Source: Pteria penguin (Eukaryota; Mollusca; Bivalvia; Pterioida; Pteriidae). From it: a stretch of DNA of 64,000 nucleotides. A program made the translations under genes and the position numbers. Each line of letters starts with the position of its first letter. Within the stretch, counting starts at the first letter, position 1. Of the stretch, positions 11,341-42,900 are shown piece after piece. The notes below the pieces were generated by a model, which did not search any database, was not told where the DNA came from, and worked only from the letters and a program-made list of their open reading frames with translations. The stretch spans positions 54,820,501 to 54,884,500 of the forward strand of contig CM068587.1 in the NCBI GenBank assembly GCA_035048485.1. Reading direction: 5' to 3'.

Positions 11341-12190
11341 AGTGGAGTGGGTAACCGAATACATGTATATTAGGCTTGTGTAGTAACAAATAATAACTGA
11401 TGATTTATAGAATAGGAAATCAGTTGTCCCATGCATCGATAGGATGCATGAGGTGTCAAACAAAATTTTATAATAGGATCTCCCGTACTGTGTCTATTCT
11501 GTGTTTTTATCTTAATATGTAGAAAAACTGAATTTTAAGATAAAGTAAGAATTTTACTCCTTGCTCACTGAAATCAATATACTGTTTGAAAAAAAAAACT
11601 AATTTCCGATACAAAAGCACGACTACACATTCCTCTTTAGTTATGCTGAAGCTGGGACGAAAATAAACCTCCAACATTGGTGAACTGAGCATCAAGTACT
11701 ATTTTATCCTGAATATATCAACAAATTTAAATAACTCACTTAATCACTGATTAGCATCACACAACAGAGCAGATTAAGACTGACAGATTTTGCATAATAT
11801 TGGAAATTAATTGTGTCACTATCTACGATTACATAACGGGTACCGATTGGTCTTTCAAAACAAAATCTATGCTCTTAACACTCTGATAATGTATTTCTTA
11901 AGTCATCCAATAAAATGATAAAGATAAATAATTTTGCGATTGAATGTTATTTATTATGTGTTACAAAAGGTTTTATTCCGAATGCTTCCTCGTCTTACTT
12001 AAAACTTTTGGTTTATGTTCTATACAGGCATTTGATTGGTGCTCGATTACAAAACTAAATGCATCTTCTCTTCCTGGTTAATTTTATATATAAAGAACTC
12101 AAAGTATATTTTGAAATATGTAAAAGCAGAGTATGGAGTTTTGGGTCCTTCCTTTCATGTGTTATACGATATTCATCTCCCGCTTTGCAG

Positions 12191-31100
<18,910 letters not shown>

Positions 31101-31444
31101 AATCCATCTTCCAAAGATGCTTATCACTGTGTTCGTATCTAACTTTGTATTTCGTTTGTTTTTTCTTTATTCTTGTTACCTTATTATTATTATTATTTAT
31201 TTATCTAATTAAGATAATTCTTTTAAGCATTGTTTTTACTTTATTATTATGTTTGTTTGTATGGTTAGCATGTTGGTGTTTTTACTTTTTCATTTTTTAC
31301 ATGTTTCTTAAAAATTAACATTTTGCAGTATTTAATGTATTGTATGATGCTAAAGTATAATACTTTAGATATTAAAATGTTTCCTTGTGAATGAAAATTC
31401 ATTCTATCTTCCTGTTTTTCTTCAATTGACGCCACCATCCTTAG

Positions 31445-31684
31445 TGGACATACATACATACATACATACATACATACATACATACATACATACATACATA
31501 CATACACAGACACATACACACATACATACATACATACATACATACATACATACATACATACATACATACACACACACACATACATACATACATACATACA
31601 TACATACATACATACATACATACATACATACATACATACATACATACATACATACATACATACATACATACATACATACATACA
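31445..31684. repeat. (CATA)n microsatellite, about 240 bp
   Basis: Long CATA/TACA array with CACA interruptions. It directly abuts a minus-strand Naiad tail. Confidence 0.95.
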
Positions 31685-31960
31685 ATATTCGACTGTACTG
31701 CAGTTACTTTACCGACTTAGGACTGTCAATTAAAGTAACAAACGTCACTCAATAGGTGTGGATAATGGCTTACGGGCGCCCACCTTCACATTCACCGTAA
31801 AAGCAGCATAATCAAAGCACACATATTTACAAATTTTTAAATAATTCTACATTCAGGGACAAGACTGGAGGTCATAAGATTATCCGCAGGAGACGCTTTA
31901 TGGAATAATATGCAAGTCTCAAAAATATGTCAGGCGATACCCTGCTGCTGGTAAATAATG
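31685..31960 (-). mobile_element. Naiad 3' tail fragment next to microsatellite
   Basis: Minus-strand tail: 'ttaccgacttaggactgtca', conserved block 31755-31797, then 'gacaagactggaggtcataa' and 'gcgatacc'. The tail end proper is replaced by the CATA array. Confidence 0.78.
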
Positions 31961-32284
31961 ATATGCACATATCTCGCAAGAAGCTTGAGAAGCTTATGTA
32001 TTTTTGAATCGTAAACATAGATTTTACATAGTTTTATACTTGTCATCTCAAACTCAAGGTTGTGAGGCCGAATATTTGGAATATAGAGTTTTTGTGTTCC
32101 TTTACTTTTTATGTACCGGACTTCCCTTAGGAGCACTTCTTCGAATCTTTATAGAAATATAGATTCTAAAGTGTACATCTTGATATCCGATATTCAAAGC
32201 CAAATTAAAACAGGTAAAATTGGATTTTACTCCCTTTAAACCTCATTAGCAGCATTTCTTGCCTTAATTGGGAAAGTTTTATTT

Positions 32285-32540
32285 CGTGTTCTGGTCTCCT
32301 TTGTGTGTTAGTGCGTGTATATTTATGTATTTACCTCCTTGACTTGAAAAGTTGTTGCAGGACTTTTGCGATGGGTGTTGCATGCAACCAGGGAACGCTT
32401 ACTCCTTCCCGGCACCTGGTCTCACCTCGATTTTATTGAGGTTCACATTTGTCTGAATATGAAACTATACATGATACTGTCGTTTTATTCCATGGACTAT
32501 GGGATATGGTTTACCCTTCGGTACTTTTTCGTTTTTACTT
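32285..32540 (+). mobile_element. Naiad-type tail, second tail type
   Basis: Same block as 29030-29290 ('gttgttgcaggacttttgcg', 'cttcccggcacctggtctca', 'cttcggtactttttcgtttt'). Confidence 0.65.
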
Positions 32541-32630
32541 AAAAACTTTCCGGACAATAGTGTTCCAAATAAATAAGAACTCCGTAAAAATTAAAAGTGC
32601 ATTTATTTTGTTTTACATGATCATTCTGCA

Positions 32631-32841
32631 ATATAATTTGTACAACGTCCTTACTAACACTTAAACATGAAATATAATTTGTACAACGTTCTTACTAACA
32701 CTTAAACATGAAATATAATTTGTACAACGTCCTTACTAACACTTAAACATGAAATATAATTTGTACAACGTCCTTACTAACACTTAAAGATGAAATGTAA
32801 TTTGTACAACGTCCTCACTAACACTTAAACATGAAATATAA
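32631..32841. repeat. Minisatellite, 41-bp unit, 5 copies
   Basis: Units start 'tacaacgtccttactaacac' at 32641, 32682, 32723, 32764 and 32805, with only scattered substitutions. Confidence 0.93.
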
Positions 32842-32870
32842 TAATCTCAATGTATGGCGCAGACATATTG

Positions 32871-33105
32871 TATAAACAAAATAATGTTACAAAATACTGT
32901 ACTATAAACAAAATAATGTCACAAAATACTGTATTGTAAACAAAATAATGTCACAAAATACTGTATTATAAACAAAATAATGTCACAAAATACTGTATTG
33001 TAAACAAAATAATGTCACAAAATACTGTATTATAAACAAAATAATGTCACAAATACTGTATTATAAACAATATGTCACAAAATACTGTATTATAAACAAA
33101 ATAAA
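32871..33105. repeat. Minisatellite, 32-bp unit, about 7 copies
   Basis: Units contain 'aaacaaaataatgtcacaaa' and 'atactgtatt'. It begins about 30 bp after the previous minisatellite but is unrelated to it. The last unit is shortened. Confidence 0.92.
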
Positions 33106-33780
33106 ATAATGGCTATAAATATTGCATTTCCGCTATGTCAAAGTATGAAAAGCGAAGATTAAGAATAATTCAAAGTCCAAAATGTTCCATTTTGATGAAA
33201 TATCAAAATGTATCAATACGACGTTAACAAAAATTAAAATTAGTACAGCTTACATTCAAAACAGCCTCCGGGTGTAGTTGTAGCAAGCGTCGCAGAGAAA
33301 AATGACAGAACAGTGAGAAAACAAGAGTTTTATAGTGACTGCTCGTAAAGGATTGTGGGTATAAAATTCTGAAATATCTCTCTTTGTCACAATATCACAA
33401 GTCAAAATTGTATTGTAAAGAAATACATTTGCCAGAGAGAAGCAAACCAAAGCATACATTAACTATCCCCGTTACTTCCTCCACCCAGTAAAGAAAGTCG
33501 TTCTCGATCTATGTAACAATGCAAGTGGAACACACACTAAGAAAACACATCACCATTAAAACAGATGTATTTGAAATCAATCCAATTATACGCTGGAATC
33601 AACAGACTGTAACAGTAAAGCCCAATACGCTCCTTGGTGAATTCAGCCGGTCACCGTCGTTGTTCTTGCGAGAAAACCGATATGCAATATGACTGATGAC
33701 GTCATGGGTAATGAAGAGATTTTTCAGAGGGCCCTAGTGATTAAATATGCCGGTAAATTTAATAACTTATATACAAAGCA
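33106..33780. other. Stretch without recognised gene
   Basis: No supported exon or repeat. A minus-strand frame at 33256-33459 shows no domain. Confidence 0.4.
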
Positions 33781-33786
33781 ATCCGA

Positions 33787-33788
<2 letters not shown>

Positions 33789-33829
<41 letters not shown>
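33789..33829. repeat. (CA)n microsatellite
   Basis: About 41 bp of CA repeat followed by 'tacacacaca'. Confidence 0.92.
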
Positions 33830-33834
<5 letters not shown>

Positions 33835-33934
33835 ACACATTATCACACGGACAATCCAAACACTGCAGTTTTTGTAATGATTATCACACTAACGTTCCCC
33901 ACATTACGTGTGTAAAGTGACCTTTGACCTCAAT

Positions 33935-34055
33935 TGGCAAAGAGAAACAGAAGACATCTGACAAAATTGTCTGACGCAAATCGCCTAGGACATGCACACA
34001 AAACATAATAGTAAAATATACATGGAAAAACGACATTACAAAAATATTAAGAACC
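33935..34055 (-). mobile_element. Naiad 3' terminus fragment
   Basis: Minus-strand terminus ('agaagacatctgacaaaatt', 'acatggaaaaacgacattac'). Confidence 0.7.
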
Positions 34056-34108
34056 ACGGTAAATAGTTAGAGGTGAACAATGCAAAATAGAAATAAAGTA
34101 TGAAAATA

Positions 34109-34344
34109 TTGCTTGGTTGATTGTTGTTTTGTTTAACGTCGCACCACGAATATTTCACGTATATGGTGACGGCATCTGCAGTGAAGCAGTGAGGGATCTT
34201 TAACGTGCCATGCATACCACGACGCGGGGCCTCAGTTTTTACTGTCTCATCCGAAAGATATGACATCGGCATGACCAGAGCGGGACTCGAACACCGGCCT
34301 CCCGATTAGGAGTCCGACGCGATACCACTAGGCCACGCCGACTT
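34109..34344 (-). mobile_element. tRNA-derived SINE, second head type, 13-bp target duplication
   Basis: Minus-strand SINE whose head carries TGGCCTAGTGG and GTTCGAGTCCCG boxes and a putative CCT anticodon loop. The head differs from the 16817 type while the body is shared. The duplication aagtatgaaaata is at 34096-34108 and 34345-34357. Confidence 0.93.
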
Positions 34345-34448
34345 AAGTATGAAAATAGTATGTAACAGATAAGAGTAAAGTAACACTCTCCAACCCATGG
34401 CTTTCTTTTTTTTTGTATTTTCTGTTGCTCAGTTACTTTGTAATTTAT

Positions 34449-34703
34449 CATACTGATTGATTGATTATTGTTTTACGTCACTCCATGATTATTTTACGTA
34501 TATGGTGACGGCATCTGCTTGATGCATTGCATAGAAATTTAGACCTTTGCAACGGACCCATCCAAAGCAGTGAAGGATCTTTTATGTGCCACGGCTTCCG
34601 TGACACGGGACCTCGGCTTATACTGTCTCATCCGAGAGACAGAACACCGGTGTGCCCATGGTGGGAGTCGAATCCAGGACCTTATCCACTAGGCCACACC
34701 GGC
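34449..34703 (-). mobile_element. tRNA-derived SINE with 11-bp target duplication
   Basis: Minus-strand SINE of the 16817 body type with part of the tRNA-like head deleted. The duplication ttgtaatttat lies at 34438-34448 and 34704-34714. Confidence 0.92.
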
Positions 34704-35214
34704 TTGTAATTTATTTAAAAATTTCAAAATATTCAATATAATGAAATTACAATGTGTTGGTAGTATAACTTAATGTAGAATAAAAAAAATGGAAAATGAA
34801 CTCAGATTCAAATTTGAAAACCAAACGGCTAACACGTTCTATGTGCGTCAAATACAAGTCACAATCAAATAGAATGACATTCACGGAATTTCAATTTGAG
34901 CTTAAGTGTCGCTGTTTAAAATTCACTTAAATTAAATGTTCAAAGTCTAAATGCAACATACATATACATATTGAAGGTTATTTTCATTTGACACAGTTCA
35001 AATTCAAGATGAAGTTGCAATTAAATTGCAATTAAGACTGAAACAAAGTTTACTGAAGTACAATAGAAAATATAATTACACTCAAATTCACTGTTCAAAC
35101 TGAAATTCAAGCAAATTTCAATGTCATTGGTTACACACTCTGACTTCACAATTGTTTTGTATGTGACAAGTGAACTGGTTTTTTACTATTTCCATGCACT
35201 TCACTGGGGGCTTC

Positions 35215-35500
35215 ATTAATTGTTACGTTGTGGGGTGCATTTGTGACCCAAATAGAACGTTCAATATGGGTGAAGAGTTCACTGCAGACGAGGTAGCAAA
35301 GCTTACGGAATATTTTCAAGCCCTGTGTACAAAACCTAGGGTTGATAGTTAAGATGATTTTAAAACATGGTTGAAGGATGTCAGAATCTGAAGGCGATAA
35401 AGATTTAAAACCTCCCAGTCCTATACCCTTCAGTGTGCATCATTTTCCGAAATTATGTCAGTTTTCGGTAGATGGGGGAAAGGAGGTGCCCAATGAAATA
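35215..35500 (+). pseudogene. Possible gag-like fragment of a retroelement
   Basis: Two pieces in related frames, 'FTADEVAKLTEYFQAL' near 35278 and 'HHFPKLCQFS' near 35443, resemble the N-terminal part of PNMA/gag-like proteins of LTR retroelements. The frame is broken by a TAA at 35350 and frameshifts, and no protease, RT or LTR is seen nearby. Tentative. Confidence 0.35.
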
Positions 35501-35699
35501 CGGCGAAATGAAGTGTTGTCCAGCAGAACAGAAGGGCATAGAGAACAATCTGTAGCACCGTGTCTTTCCCTTCCAACGGCACAATTGTTATTCCTCTACG
35601 GATACCATATCTTATCCCTCCACTGGCACGATGTCTTACCAATGTCAACCATGGTACATTGTTGTTGGTGCAGCAATGCCATAACAACAGTTATCGTTG

Positions 35700-36408
35700 A
35701 ATTTCACATTCCGTTGTGGTACTTTCATAGTCATAGTGAAAAGACTACATTGTTATGCTTTTTTTTATTATATCTATATATCTGTAATAATGCTGGGTGC
35801 ATCACATTATTAATCTGTGTTCTACATTTGATTTATTTCATATGCAAAAGTCGTTACGAAAGCGAAAACAGAAATACTTTCTCGTCGCGAGCATCTGGAT
35901 TTGCCTCTTATATTCATGTATCTATGACGGTCCCCTCAATCATCATACGTTGCATCTTGCCACATTAACATTGCATAGGTTACAAAGGAGTTTATTTTTT
36001 TATACTGGAAACGATCCAATTCATATATCTTGAGGGAATACTCGGTTATGGTTAATCGATACATTCTCATAAAGCTTATTACCTTTCCGAAGCAATTATC
36101 TTACTATCTATTAATTATTATCTATGAATTCATTGTTCCTTAAAGAGTAATTAGAATAATAACTGAAAAGTTAACGAATGACACATGTCCAAGATGGTAT
36201 AAATTATTATGTAACAGCTTTGTACTTACTTATTTATCTAATTACTACTCATAACTGTAGAGGATTCTTTTCATACAAGGAAAAGCTACCATGAATTATG
36301 CATTGCATATTTACTCCAAATAAGTATAACAATAATATTGTGATCAATAGTCAGTGTCACCGATATCTCTAATATAGAGTCGCATTGAAAAATTACAGCA
36401 AAATAAGA
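35700..36408 (+). other. Upstream region of lectin-2, duplicated at lectin-4
   Basis: Bases about 35960-36408 match 60360-60771 ('gccacattaacattgcatag', then the segment just before ATG). The likely promoter lies here, but no convincing TATA or initiator is visible. Confidence 0.55.
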
Positions 36409-36463
36409 ATGGCTTTGAATATACTTATCTTGATAATGTGTTCTTTTTATGTGCTATATCAAG
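36409..36463 (+). CDS. Lectin-2 signal-peptide exon
   Basis: 55 nt, ATG to donor GTGAGT, ending in phase 1. Encodes MALNILILIMCSFYVLYQ. Nearly identical to 60772-60826. Confidence 0.88.
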
Positions 36464-36912
36464 GTGAGTACATCTTCATGTTATTGGAACTGTTAATATA
36501 TACATGTATATGAATTCTTAAGAAGACATGAAATGAGCATGTACATGAGAATTAGATACGATGAGGATATCTTTTATGAAGTATAATTCAAGACGCTATT
36601 ATGAAGTATAATTTAAGACGCTATTATGAAGTATAATTTAAGACGCTATTATGAAGTATAATTTAAGACGCTATTATGGAGTATAATTTAAGACGCTATC
36701 ATGAAGTATAATTTAAGACGCTATTATGAAATATAATTTAAGACGCTATTAAGAAAGAGTACTAAGAAACAGAAAATAATTAGAAAATTTTCAAAATTTT
36801 CATTTTCAATTTAGCACTTCCAATGAGCGTTGTTAACGTACATTTTGTAAACTTAAACATTCAACAGACGTATCTATCTATATCCATTCATCTGTCTGAT
36901 TAAGGAGGGTAG

Positions 36913-36949
<37 letters not shown>

Positions 36950-39900
36950 GACGACGACATTGCATTTGAAACACACTGTGTCCTTCCTTCACCGATGTAT
37001 TTCTTCATACGAAGCTAAATAAGCCTGTTATTACTGTCTAATGGAAAACAATTACATTTTTAGCTGAAATACAGATCTATAGATCACTTGCTGTCAATTA
37101 ATGACTTTATATGGATTACCGTATCATATCTAACCAGAAAAAGCAACAATTCTAAAACGTGTCTAGATTACATATAGGATTATGACTTCGGTAGTCATAA
37201 ACACATCAAATCTTTTAACAAAGAAAAAAGAGGAGTTACTGGCTCAGTTATGTGGCAGAAGTCACCATGGAGCTATACAATACATGAATATAAATAATAT
37301 ACTAGAACATATAACACATTACAAAAAATTTGATTGTAGTGCAATTACGATACCGACTTAGGACGGTCATTTAATTTGACAAAAGCCAAACAAATGGTGT
37401 GGTTAACCGGTTTACGGGCCCACATTCCCACTCACCGTAACAGCAGAACAATCAAAGGACGTACATTTAAAAATCTATAAATAATCCTCCATGTAAAGAA
37501 CAAGGGTCAACAGGTATTGCATATTAAGAGGTCATAAAAATATAAACACGTAAGGTATTGTAAGAAAAAAGAGGACTTACTGGCTCAGTTATGTGGCAGA
37601 AGTCACCATGGAGCTATACAATAATAAAACACATAATGGTATAAAAATATATGCGACATCAACATGATAAACCGTGCTCTGCCAGTCTGAAAGCCAGCTA
37701 AGACCTAGATCTGTAGGAGTCCCGACTAACAGTCAGAGGAGACGAGGTTCAGGACCATGTCTCCTCTGAAAGAGGTTTGGACAAGGCCCGTCATATAGTC
37801 CCCACCGCCCTGTTAGTCAGCGTGCAACGTTCCAGTAAAAGTCTGCATAAGGCTGTTGAGGGGCCAAATACAAGACCTATAGTCTTTTTTATTATCTCAA
37901 TATCATATTGTCTATATATGTTTTCAATATCACAAACCCTGCTTGGATTAGTAGCAATATTCCATCATCGTGCGCCTTTGGCGCATTCATATCTCAATTA
38001 AATCGTTATGCCAAAATTGCAATGATTCTGTTCAGGGAGGGAATGACTTTCAGATAAATTGCTAAGCGAATGATATGTAAAAGGTAAATTTACATTGTCA
38101 TTGAGGGATTTCTGTGTTCGATATTAAGGTTTTATCATAAAATATGATATTTTGTTATCCACAGTTTTCAATTATCTTTTGAAATAACCACTTTAAACAC
38201 CGAATTGTAAACAACTGACCGACTGAATAGTTTCTACAGAAAGACATTTTATTTATACAGTACCTCAATATTTCTCTGTTTTAGATAACGTCGGCACGTA
38301 GACGATACCTCAATCTTCCTCTTTCTCAGGTAGCGTCGGCAGGTAAACAATAACTCAGTCTTCCTCTAATTCAAGTACGGTCTGTAATTAGACGGTAAAT
38401 CAATCCTCCTCTGTCTCGGGCAGCGTCCGCCCGTAGACGATACCTCAATCTTCATCTGTCTCAGCTAACGTCGGCAAGTAGACGATACCTCAGTCTTCCT
38501 CTGTCTCAGGTAACGTCGCCATGTAGATGATACCTCAATATTCCTCTGTCTCGGGTTATGTTGCCACAGTCCTCCTTTCTCTCAAGCAACATCGGCACAT
38601 AGACGATACATCAATCTTTCTCTGTTTCATGTAACATCGGCACGTAGACGATACCTCATTCCTCCTCTGTCTCAAGTAACGTCGGCACGTAGACAATACC
38701 TCAGTTTTCCTCTGTCTCAGATGTCTACATGCCGCCAATAACTCATGGTTTCCTATGTCTCAGGTAGCATCGACATGTAGACGATACCTCAATCTTCCTC
38801 TGTGTGAGGTAATGTCGGCATGTACACGTTACCTCAATCCTCCTCTGTCTCAGGTGACGTCGGCACATAGACGATACCTCATTCTTGCTCTGTCTTAGGT
38901 AAATTCGGCACGTAGACGATACTTCTGTCTTTCTTTGTCTCAGATATTGTCTACATGCTGCCGATACCTCAATTTTCCTTTGTCTCAGGTAAAGTCGGCA
39001 CGTAGACGATACCTCATTCTTCCTCTGTTACAGGTATGTTGCCGCGTAGAGGAAACCTCATTATTCCTCTGTCTCAGGTAACGTTGGCATATACACGATA
39101 CCACAATTTCCCATTGTCTCAGGTAATGTTGCCAAGTAGACGATTTTCACTCTTCCTCTGTCTGAAGTAACGTCGGCACGTTAATGATACCTCCATCTCC
39201 TTCTGTCTAAGATAGTGTCGGCACTTAGACGATACTTCAATCTTCCTCTGTATCAGATAAAGTCGGTACGTAAACAAGACCTTAATTTTCAAGTCATTGA
39301 AATTTCCAGCGGATGTCCTCAACGATTAAGTTTATATAAGTATAGATTGCACATCATAAGTAGTAAATATTATTTTTTATTTCCTATGAAATCTTGTATT
39401 GACTTATTTAAAACAATCATAAATAATAACGAACTTGATGTTTTACCTTAACCATAGCTGTTCATTGTTAGATACGTACTCGGGTAACTAGATAATTGCA
39501 CTGCGTCGATATGTTGATCAAAATATGAGATTAGGCGTCAATGGGCATGGCTTCATATAATGAATAAAAAGGATAATTTCCTACAACTGTATTAGAGGTA
39601 GGAAATTTGTCCATGCCAATGGATCAATTTAACGTAAATATGGTAGTCTATAAAAAGTACATGTCACAGAGTGTTACTGGAATCATCAGTTTTATTGAAA
39701 ACATGGAGCACAATATATTTAATCTTTTCAAACAGCTCTGTAATATTCCGACTTCTTGTGTTACATTCTGATGTTTTTTGTTTATTTTATTTATTTATTT
39801 TAGTTTTCTTTTGCAGCAGAAAGAATAGACAGCACTCAGGATATGTTCACCAGAAAGCTCAACTTCTTACTATCATTCGACGCTTCAGTCATTCTGTCCA

Positions 39901-42900
39901 GGGATAAAGTAGATGGCTTAGATTCATGTCTGATGACATGCTACAAGTGGAACACTTGTCTGTCTCTTCAATATTCTAATGAACATTGTGTCACCTACAT
40001 AAGGTTTCTGAGTTCATTTGATCAAGATGTCAACATTGTGGATGGAATGTACTACGAAAAGAAAAGTTAGTTATGTTTCGTTTGTCTTTATGTGTTGAAT
40101 TATGAAAAAGTAAATGCATTGAAAATAATCAGTTAACATTTACGGGTCCTCTTTCCCACTTACCACAAAAGCAGCAGTAGAATCAAAATTACATATTTAA
40201 AGCTATAGACATATTCAAACACAGGTGAAAAACTGAATTCTCTCTGCAAGTTGTTATCTTCCTTAATTCAAGGTAGAGAAAAAAACATAAAAATTTTCTC
40301 CAGAAAGATTAGCCATCTTAGGTGACATTTGGACCTCTTGTTCAGTTACGTGGAAGGAGATAACCAGCTTGTCAATTGAAAATTTTGATCAATAAATAAA
40401 TTATTCAATTCAATTAAATATAACAAATAGCACAATAAATTCATTACAATGTTTCCCTGTTAACAACGATGTGAATTTATTAAAAACGGACATATATATT
40501 ATTCTTGAAACATAACACATTTTACAATAAGTATTCTTCACAAGCACTGTATTTCAAAACCTGAAATCTTTACAAATTAAAATTGCTTCCACTTTGTGTC
40601 TTTACACGAAAACCGTTTACCGGAACAACATTTCAATTTATGAGATAATTAATCTGGTGGAAATGTGTTCCACAGATTGTTGCCATTCCTACAGGTACAA
40701 AATGCGTACTACTTCTGACCGACATTTTTTATACTTATACGAAGCAGAATTCAAAGTTTCTGCTTTCCGTAGGGAATAAGCTAGTAGCATATCGTATCGT
40801 TTCTGTGGTCGATATAGGGATCTAGTACAATTTCAGATTCCTCTTTCAAGAATGTTAACCGATATTTTGGGACCTGATCATAGAAACTAACCATCTTAAC
40901 TTTTTGACTATGTAAAGATGATGGATAAATCCAAACCACAAATCCAAAAATCATGAAACCATAGGACATACAAAATCAGTGAAAATGAAAAACAAATGGA
41001 AAATAACAAAATATGTCTACTTGAAGAGCATATGTGAACCCCTGTGATGGAGTGAGATCAGGTGCCCGGGGAGAGTGAGCATCTCCTGCTTGCTAGCAAC
41101 ACCCGTCACATATACCCCGTAGAATGTGTCAAATCGTGTGAATTCCATATGTATCTATATATGGAGAAGTCGAAGTAGGTAACCTTCTAGTATAGAAGGT
41201 GTCAAATCTGTGTAAAGTGATCGGAATCGGTCTCAGTCCAGAATATCATTTAAAAGTCTGGATAACGAGATATCATATGGAGTAATAAGAGTCTCGTAAC
41301 GACCGTAGAACTTCCTCAGTGACGATGCTAGTCTAGCACATATATAACCCTGGTTGAGCAGCTTAACTGAAAGTCGCCTAGCCCTCAGAACAAAGTCATT
41401 GTAATTTGAACATGCTCTGGAATAACGTATTAACTGAGATATGAATACGCCGTATGCGGGCGATGATGGAATGTTGCTACTTATGAAAGGAAAGTTTGTG
41501 ATAGCGAAATTGAAATCGTCACGTTTGTCATAGAGTGAGGTGTTCAATTGACCATTAATGTCGAAAGACAACATAATATCTAAATACGAAGTAGAATTAC
41601 TAGTTTCTGTGGTTTCTTTGACCTCCAGTTCACTTGGATAGATGATGCTAAGGTAATCCGCGAATGAAGGATTATTAATTGAAAGCAAGTCATCTATATA
41701 TCTGTAAGTAAAATTGAAGCCAAGAGTCAATTGTTTTTTTCCTTGCGAAAGCAAAGACTGAATGAACTCAGCTTCGTATGAATAAAGGAATATGTCAGCC
41801 AGAAGCGGAGCACAGTTAGTGCCCATTGGAATGCCGACAATTTGTTGAAAAACCTTACCTCCAAACACCACAAAAATGTTATCGATAAGAAAGTTCAACA
41901 TCTGAATGACAGCTGTTTCAGTGTATTTATTTTTGGAATCAGAATTTTCCCTAACAAAGTAAGTTTTATCGTGGCCTATTACTATATATTTGAATTTGCG
42001 GCTTCCGTTTTTACTAGTAAATGCATTTTGAATAATTTCCGCTAATCTGTCTTTTAATTTCTGATGAGGGATCGTTGTGTACAGAGTCGAAAAGTCAAAA
42101 GACTTGATGGAGTGAATTTTAGTAAAACTTTTTGATTTTAGATGTTCTAACAACTCTTTTGAATTTTTAAGGATCCACATTTGATTAATTCCACTTCTGG
42201 AATATACTGTTTCGCAATATCTATGAAGGCCAGATTTAATTTCTGATAATATTTTTGTGAGTAGCATCGATACAGATTTTGTGGAACACTTCGAAGAACC
42301 AGCGATAAAGCGTTGTTTGTACGGAGTTTTGTGCATTTTTGGAATACAGTACAAATATGGAAGTTCTAAATTCAATTTATTTGAGTCAATACCAAACGTA
42401 TTGAGGACAGATTTATGATTCTCGAGTACTTCCGAAACCGAAAAGTTCGTGAGAGTATAAGTAGGATTTCCTGGAGCTGAATTTAATCCTAATTCTTTCA
42501 CTAGGCTGTCAAAGTAATATTTCTTACAAGTAAATGTATAATTATTAGATGCTTTATCTGCTGGTGTAATGATATAATGTTCTTGGAGGAAGGTAAGTTC
42601 TCTGACAACATCAGGATCTTTAAAAATAGATTCGAATCTGGTGTTTACAGAACCTTGTAATTTTTTAATTTTTGATCTCAGCAGTGCTGCAATAGATTTT
42701 ATCCATTCCGAAAGAGTGTCGACTTGTACTTCCTCTCTTTTTGCCCATCGTGTGGCATATTCCTCGCAGCAGTTCATAATATTCTCAAAATTTTGGCTCC
42801 ATGTGAATGATCTGGGTTCTCTGTATTTTGGACCTTTAAGTAAAAGTTCTCTTAATTTAGTGTTTTTAACTATATCGAGATCACCAGTAATGACATGGCC

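Noticed and set aside
31265..31755. Open frames of MYVC and HTYI repeats
   Set aside because: Artefact of the (CATA)n microsatellite.
31445..33105. CRISPR array
   Set aside because: The tandem repeats have no unique spacers and the DNA is eukaryotic.
35430..35687. Minus-strand 85-codon frame
   Set aside because: Opposite strand of the possible gag-like relic; no independent support.
38556..39322. Minus-strand frames with CRRYLRQR repeats
   Set aside because: The 45-bp minisatellite is a multiple of three, which keeps frames open by chance; units are degenerate and broken by stops.
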